This document shows, one piece after another, positions 60,217 through 64,000 of a stretch of DNA of 64,000 nt. The notes below the pieces were generated by a model. That model was not told the origin of the DNA, made no database searches, and saw nothing but the letters and a program-made list of their open reading frames with translations. Position numbers and translations under genes: made by a program. The first letter of the stretch is position 1. Each line of letters starts with the position of its first letter. This DNA is from Flammeovirgaceae bacterium UBA2786 (GTDB lineage Bacteria > Bacteroidota > Bacteroidia > Cytophagales > Cyclobacteriaceae): NCBI GenBank assembly GCA_002352225.1, contig DEIA01000056.1, positions 16,706-80,705 on the forward strand, read 5' to 3'.

Positions 60217-61172
60217 TAGAGTTCCTTCATCAGCACTTTATAAAGTGCAATCATGGTTCCGATATCGTATTTGTGTACTTTTTCATTGGGAGAGTGGGCA
60301 TGTTCTTCAGGAGCACCCACAAAACACCAATCGAATGGTACAGGGGTTCGCTGCAATTCGCCACCATCGCTCGAGCCCATGCCTTCTACTTCTAATTGAT
60401 GAGTGATTTGAAATTTTTGTGCGAGGTGAATAATTTTGTCTACAAACTTTTTGCGGGGCAGGTTTCGATCGCGCAACGAAATAGCAACTCCCTTTCCATG
60501 ATGCACACCATCTGTAACCCATGTAATATCTGAGATGAGTGCTTGCCGCACCTTATACTTTTTATAAATGTAATCGGCTAAGTAACCTACTGCTCCGCCA
60601 CCATGTTCTTCCCAGCTACCGAAAATAATAATTCCATCTTTTAAGGTTTCAGCCACTTTAAGGGCATTAAAAATACCAAGGCGGTTATCCAGATAGGCAG
60701 ATTCGATATAGTCTTCGCTTTCGCGGAAATCAATTTTGTAAGTAAGCGAAGTGCCGCGTTCAATCGGTCTTCCAAATTTGTAGAAAGCATGATTTTCTTT
60801 ATCAAATTCCAATTCACATTCAATCGGGCCGTGTGCATCGTGCCCAACCAATTTGGTTCCGGCTTCGGCATCGGGGCTGCCAATGGAAAGTAATTGGTTG
60901 AAATACCGAACGGTAAACCCAACGGTATCCATGTGGGCGAAAATAGCCGTGCGTGGTTTACCAAACTTTAAAATTATGCAATCCTGAAATTGCTCGCCCG
61001 CAATTACCTGTGGCTTCGCTTTCCAATGCTTACTTTCTTTTTTAATGTATTGAAGCAGAAACTCTTGCAACGAGCTTTCCTCACCGGATGGCGCATGAAC
61101 CTGGCAGAGTTGATGCAGCAGGCTGTAATCATTTTTTACCGGTTTTTCTTTTTTATTCTTAAGGGAAGCCAT
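60216..61172 (-). CDS. M42-type (PepA-like glutamyl/aminoacyl) aminopeptidase
   Basis: A 318-residue dimetal exopeptidase. HAPSGEESSLQEFLLQYIKK opens the fold; FAHMDTVGF has the first His-Asp pair, SAYLDNRLGI the bridging Asp, GSWEEHGGGAVG the Glu pair (catalytic and metal), and SDITWVTDGVHHGKG the next Asp. GMGSSDGGELQRTPVPF replaces the usual late block and EHAHSPNEKV supplies the final His. Cytoplasmic. Start 61172 is the first good ATG; divergent from upp across 78 nt. Confidence 0.88.
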   Translation of the reverse strand: MASLKNKKEKPVKNDYSLLHQLCQVHAPSGEESSLQEFLLQYIKKESKHWKAKPQVIAGEQFQDCIILKFGKPRTAIFAHMDTVGFTVRYFNQLLSIGSPDAEAGTKLVGHDAHGPIECELEFDKENHAFYKFGRPIERGTSLTYKIDFRESEDYIESAYLDNRLGIFNALKVAETLKDGIIIFGSWEEHGGGAVGYLADYIYKKYKVRQALISDITWVTDGVHHGKGVAISLRDRNLPRKKFVDKIIHLAQKFQITHQLEVEGMGSSDGGELQRTPVPFDWCFVGAPEEHAHSPNEKVHKYDIGTMIALYKVLMKEL

Positions 61173-61250
61173 AGTATTTAACCTTTTTGTAAATTTTGCG
61201 ATAGATAATGCGGTGCAAAAATAATCGGTTAGACTGATCTGAAACTAAAC

Positions 61251-61895
61251 ATGCAAGTAATTAACCTTGGCCAGCAAAATACTATAGCCAATCAATTTGT
61301 GGCAGACTTGCGCGATGTGGCGGTGCAAACCGACCGATTGCGTTTTAGAACAAATCTGGAAAGGTTAGGGGTAATAATGGCCTACGAAGTTTCCAAAACA
61401 CTGGCATACCAACCTCAGTCTGTGCAAACACCATTAACCATAACACATACCAACCTGTTGCGTGCACAACCAATTCTGATAACCATCTTGCGTGCGGGGT
61501 TGCCTTACTTTCAGGGGTTTCAGAATTTTTTTGATGCCGCTCCTGCCGGATTTATTGGAGCCTACCGCAAAGAAGGAGCAGATATTAAAATTAATCTTGA
61601 GTACCTGGCAACCCCCAACCTAACAGATCAAACCGTTATTCTTATTGATCCGATGCTGGCCACTGGTAAATCAATTATTCGGGCAGTGCAGGAATTAGAG
61701 CGACATGGAAAACCCGCACATATTCATGTGGCCGCCCTAATAGCTACTCCGGAAGGGATAAAATTTGTGCAGGATAACCTGAAGCATTCCGCCACAATCT
61801 GGACGTTTGCCATTGATGAAAAATTAGACCATCGGTTTTATATTGTACCGGGTCTGGGCGATGCAGGAGATTTGAGTTTTGGAGAGAAAATTTAA
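61251..61895 (+). CDS. upp: Uracil phosphoribosyltransferase
   Basis: A 214-residue pyrimidine salvage enzyme making UMP from uracil and PRPP. LERLGVIMAYEVSKTL at the start, ILITILRAGLPYFQGF, the PRPP loop VILIDPMLATGKSIIRAV, and the uracil-binding IVPGLGDAGDLSFG end are all typical. Normal length. Confidence 0.97.
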   Translation: MQVINLGQQNTIANQFVADLRDVAVQTDRLRFRTNLERLGVIMAYEVSKTLAYQPQSVQTPLTITHTNLLRAQPILITILRAGLPYFQGFQNFFDAAPAGFIGAYRKEGADIKINLEYLATPNLTDQTVILIDPMLATGKSIIRAVQELERHGKPAHIHVAALIATPEGIKFVQDNLKHSATIWTFAIDEKLDHRFYIVPGLGDAGDLSFGEKI

Positions 61896-61943
61896 AATTC
61901 AATCAGAAAAAAAAATAGTAATCTTGAATTTTGAGTTAGCGTT

Positions 61944-62420
61944 ATGTGGGAAGAGGTTCTGAAAGCAGTATCGGTTTACTTGTCAGCCATGATCAAATTT
62001 ATTTTTGGTCCGATAGGAGGAAAGACAGCCGGACTGCATTTAATTACCACTATGGTGGTTACCGTATCGGGGATGATGACAACAGTAGTAGCCTTTACCT
62101 ACTTTGGTGAGTTTATTCGTAAACGTATAATAGCACGGTTCAAGAGAAATAAACCAGAGCAACCGAATGCTGTCCCTAAGAAGAATTTTTTTAAGCGTTA
62201 TGGTCTGGCGGGTGTAGCCTTTCTTACCCCCATTATTCTTACGCCCATTGGTGGTACTGTGTTAGCAGTAAGTTTAAGTTCTAATCGCGAAAAGATTTTG
62301 TTATATATGCTTATTAGTGCCTGCCTGTGGTCGGTAATCTTAACCTGTGCGGTGTATTTTGGGTACGATGCCGTAATGAACTGGGTAGATAAGATGCAAC
62401 CCGATAAGATACTTGAATGA
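61944..62420 (+). CDS. Small integral membrane protein
   Basis: A 158-residue protein with four hydrophobic segments (about 10-25, 32-60, 88-110, 118-142) and a basic cytoplasmic loop (RKRIIARFKRNKPEQPNAVP). FLTPIILTPIGGTVLAVSLS recalls small multidrug-export or DedA-like membrane proteins, but I do not assign it. It lies 48 nt after upp and may be co-transcribed. Confidence 0.78.
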   Translation: MWEEVLKAVSVYLSAMIKFIFGPIGGKTAGLHLITTMVVTVSGMMTTVVAFTYFGEFIRKRIIARFKRNKPEQPNAVPKKNFFKRYGLAGVAFLTPIILTPIGGTVLAVSLSSNREKILLYMLISACLWSVILTCAVYFGYDAVMNWVDKMQPDKILE

Positions 62421-62426
62421 GCAGTT

Positions 62427-62492
62427 GTTTGTAAGCCCGCAGGGACGAATAAACTAACGATAGGCATAACGCATCGACTTGAGTATTAACAG
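62427..62492. repeat. Degenerate copy of the A-type palindromic repeat
   Basis: GTTTGTAAGCCCGCAGGGAC and the following ACGATAGGCATAACGCATCG with GACTTGAG are a decayed version of the unit at 63532-63598. It sits just upstream of the transposase gene, so A-type repeats flank the gene on both sides. Confidence 0.7.
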
Positions 62493-62493
62493 T

Positions 62494-62509
62494 GAACTAA
62501 TATTAGTTC
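62494..62509. repeat. 16-bp perfect palindrome before the transposase gene
   Basis: GAACTAATATTAGTTC is a perfect palindrome 24 nt before the transposase ATG. It may be an operator or a foldback recognised by the Y1 transposase. Confidence 0.6.
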
Positions 62510-62533
62510 TGCAGGAAAGAAATAGTAAATACC

Positions 62534-62986
62534 ATGGGACAATCGCTTGTAAAGAACTACCTGCACCTTGTATTCAGCACCAAGCACAGACAACCACTGA
62601 TATATCCGCCTGTAGAGGAAGAGTTGCACCGTTATCTGGGTGGGATTTGCAACCAACTCGAATGTCAGGTTATTCAGGTAGGAGGTTACACAGACCATAT
62701 TCACATCCTGTGTATGCTATCAAAGAAAATAGCATTGGTAAAGCTAATGGAAGAGTTAAAATCGCATTCTTCTAAATGGATAAAGACAAAAGGAGAACAG
62801 TATGAGAATTTTTACTGGCAAGATGGTTATGGCGCATTTTCAGTTAACCCCTCAGAAGCAGATACAGTGATTAATTATATAGCCAACCAGCACAATCATC
62901 ACAAACAGAAAACCTTTCAGGATGAATACCGGGCTTTTCTAAACAAGTATGAAGTAGCATATGACGAGCGCTACGTTTGGGATTGA
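62534..62986 (+). CDS. IS200/IS605-like Y1 transposase (REP-associated type)
   Basis: A 150-residue HUH-superfamily single-strand transposase. KNYLHLVFSTKHRQPLI opens the fold, GGYTDHIHILCML contains the HUH metal motif (H-I-H), and TVINYIANQHNHHK the catalytic Tyr with a following His-rich helix. It ends AYDERYVWD, typical of this group. It has no tnpB or typical IS200 hairpin ends, but palindromic repeats lie on both sides, which is the arrangement of REP-associated tyrosine transposases (RAYTs). Such enzymes cut repeat hairpins in single-stranded DNA. Confidence 0.92.
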   Translation: MGQSLVKNYLHLVFSTKHRQPLIYPPVEEELHRYLGGICNQLECQVIQVGGYTDHIHILCMLSKKIALVKLMEELKSHSSKWIKTKGEQYENFYWQDGYGAFSVNPSEADTVINYIANQHNHHKQKTFQDEYRAFLNKYEVAYDERYVWD

Positions 62987-62993
62987 TACGAAT

Positions 62994-63092
62994 AGGTATT
63001 ACGCCCTTTCAGGGCTACAGAGATTGAGTTGTTAATACACCGGGCTACACCCGGTGTTAAAGTTATCAGGCCCTTTCAGGGCTGTTAGAGAT
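62994..63092. repeat. B-type palindromic repeat, unit 1
   Basis: The unit contains three hairpins: GCCCTTTCAGGGC (63003-63015), ACACCGGGCTACACCCGGTGT with 63037-63057 as its span, and GCCCTTTCAGGGC again (63070-63082). The layout is REP / central palindrome / REP, like a BIME. It starts 8 nt after the transposase stop. Confidence 0.85.
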
Positions 63093-63128
63093 TTCATACT
63101 CACCGACTAATCAGAATGAGGCAGGGTA

Positions 63129-63160
63129 GCAGCAGGGGCGGATAATTTATTCCTTGTCCG
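63129..63160. repeat. C-type short repeat, copy 1
   Basis: GGGGCG, ATAATTTA, CCT and GTCCG here recur in the same order at 63622-63653, the second copy overlapping the end of the serine dehydratase gene. Confidence 0.5.
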
Positions 63161-63163
63161 AAA

Positions 63164-63308
63164 AGGTATTACGCCCTTTCAGGGCTACGGAGATGTGTAC
63201 TTTATTTAAGCACCGGGCTACACCCGGTGTTAAAGTTATCAGGCCCTTTCAGGGCTATGGAGATGGAGTTGTTAAATACACCGGCTGCACCGGTGTTTAA
63301 ACTATCAG
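63164..63308. repeat. B-type palindromic repeat, unit 2 and truncated unit 3
   Basis: Unit 2 repeats unit 1: hairpins at 63173-63185, 63211-63229 and 63243-63255. A third central palindrome, ACACCGGCTGCACCGGTGT (63278-63296), follows and the unit stops at TATCAG, exactly where the 129-bp MITE begins; the expected right-hand GCCCTTTCAGGGC is missing. Confidence 0.85.
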
Positions 63309-63437
63309 GAGGCTGTCTCAAAAGTCAAATTAAGATTGGAATGTCATTCCGGCCTTGTGCCGGAATCTCGTTTAGTACCACGAAATCGAGATCGCGGAAC
63401 AAATCCGCGATGACAGAACGACTTTTGAGACAGCCTC
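63309..63437 (-). mobile_element. 129-bp MITE, copy 2
   Basis: The exact reverse complement of 13492-13620, with the same 18-bp terminal inverted repeats. It abuts the truncated B-type repeat on its left; right flank TGTTGGTG. No target duplication seen. Confidence 0.9.
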
Positions 63438-63531
63438 TGTTGGTGTTTTCATTCATTCGCATGTTTTGATTAGTTAGAGGCAGTGCTTTGTAGCACCTGA
63501 AGGTAAGATTAAGATATATTAACGATATTAT

Positions 63532-63598
63532 GTTTGTAAGCCCCGCAGGGGCGGCATACCTTAACGATGGGAGTTAGCCCATCGATTTGAGCATACAG
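63532..63598. repeat. A-type palindromic repeat
   Basis: Contains GCCCCGCAGGGGC (63540-63552) and CGATGGGAGTTAGCCCATCG (63565-63584). A decayed copy lies at 62427-62492, upstream of the transposase. The rest of the 62987-63634 gap, outside the listed repeats and MITE, holds no gene that I can support. Confidence 0.75.
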
Positions 63599-63621
63599 AC
63601 CGAGTTACGGTGAGCCCTGCT

Positions 63622-63653
63622 GGGGCGTAATAATTTACCCCTCGTCCGGTAAA
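63622..63653. repeat. C-type short repeat, copy 2
   Basis: Second copy of the segment at 63129-63160. It runs across the stop codon of the serine dehydratase gene at 63635. Confidence 0.5.
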
Positions 63654-64000
63654 ATTTCAATATCGTGTATTAACACTTTCTTAGATATAGCCTGCCCGGT
63701 TTTAGTAGCAGCTAATCCACCTAATGCCGTTTCTTTATAACGGGTTTCCATACTGGCACCCACTTCGCCCATAGCTTCTACTACTTCATCCACTGGTATT
63801 ACACTGCTTACATTGGCTAACGCTATTTGTGCCGAACTGTTGGCAATAGCGGCTGCACTTGCATTGCGCACCACACACGGAACTTCAACCAATCCGGCAA
63901 CCGGATCGCACACTAATCCCAACATACATTGCACTGTAATCGCAACTGCATTAAATATCTGATCGATATCACCACCTAAGCAATACACAATCGCGCCTGC
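63635..64000 (-). CDS. L-serine dehydratase, C-terminal part
   Basis: The right window edge cuts this gene; about 121 C-terminal residues are present. CMLGLVCDPVAGLVEVPCVV supplies the cysteines of the [4Fe-4S] cluster of bacterial L-serine ammonia-lyase alpha chains, and ASAAAIANSSAQIALANVSS, PVDEVVEAMGEVGASM and YKETALGGLAATKTG complete the family end. It deaminates serine to pyruvate. Whether the gene is a single-chain or alpha/beta type cannot be seen. Confidence 0.94.
   Translation of the reverse strand, partial: AGAIVYCLGGDIDQIFNAVAITVQCMLGLVCDPVAGLVEVPCVVRNASAAAIANSSAQIALANVSSVIPVDEVVEAMGEVGASMETRYKETALGGLAATKTGQAISKKVLIHDIEILPDEG

Noticed and set aside
61880..61935. Terminator after upp
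   Set aside because: AAAATTCAA/TTGAATTTT pair across a 21-nt loop without a T tract after it; too weak to call.
62994..63308. Regular palindromic repeats that could suggest a CRISPR array
   Set aside because: The units differ in spacing, contain two unlike palindromes, have no uniform unique spacers, and no cas gene is near. They fit REP/BIME repeats next to a RAYT gene.

Overview
The window comes from a Bacteroidota chromosome, most likely of the order Cytophagales. The evidence is Bacteroidetes-type promoters (a TAnnTTTG -7 box, twice with TTG exactly 19 nt upstream), the gene order rpoA-rplQ-carA-eno, bacillithiol synthesis (bshA), GH3/serine-hydrolase fusion proteins, CarboxypepD_reg and outer-membrane barrel proteins, and a zinc-free L36. 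Coding density is high. No tRNA, rRNA or CRISPR was seen.

Layout. 1-749 is the 5' part of bshA (minus). 954-9321 holds a GH3/beta-lactamase-fold lipoprotein-type hydrolase whose GH3 half looks catalytically dead, a small membrane protein, mutL, two tandem rhomboid proteases, a CarboxypepD_reg protein and rlmN. 9415-13388 is a compact plus-strand operon: a DUF1611 protein and an enolase-superfamily epimerase (DgcN/DgcA-like), a redoxin, and a cytochrome c/copper-monooxygenase-like protein. 13390-13665 is a nested pair of mobile remnants between convergent genes, followed by an iron-siderophore type ABC ATPase and permease.

15845-30448 is the merged S10-spc-alpha ribosomal cluster (rplC to rplQ, with secY, map, infA, rpmJ and rpoA). 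It starts at rplC, without rpsJ, has a second promoter before rpsH, and ends at a strong terminator. carA, a Dabb protein, eno, a DivIC/FtsB-like protein, an outer-membrane protein and a membrane dipeptidase follow.

36519-42376 is an accessory region. It has an outer-membrane protein, a Calx-beta-like lipoprotein, and a duplicated AraC-type regulator. The first regulator copy is broken by a 1.9 kb insert carrying a secreted protein with a possible cysteine-hydrolase fold and a small lipoprotein; the second copy is intact. Both copies carry the same pair of GCGACAA boxes spaced 21 bp.

42400-62420 is mostly metabolic: Ldh2-family dehydrogenase, a DUF4139 protein, a ParE/RelE-type and a PIN-type toxin-antitoxin pair, Ppx/GppA, acyl-CoA carboxylase beta subunit, MazG-like, an amidohydrolase, comB, gcvT, a 996-residue membrane-TPR protein, gatC, plsC, M24 peptidase, thioesterase, MATE, M42 peptidase and upp.

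62427-63653 is a repeat island: an IS200-like Y1 transposase of the REP-associated type, flanked by palindromic repeat families and a 129-bp MITE. The MITE is identical, in inverted orientation, to the copy at 13492-13620. The window ends in the 3' part of an L-serine dehydratase gene (minus).
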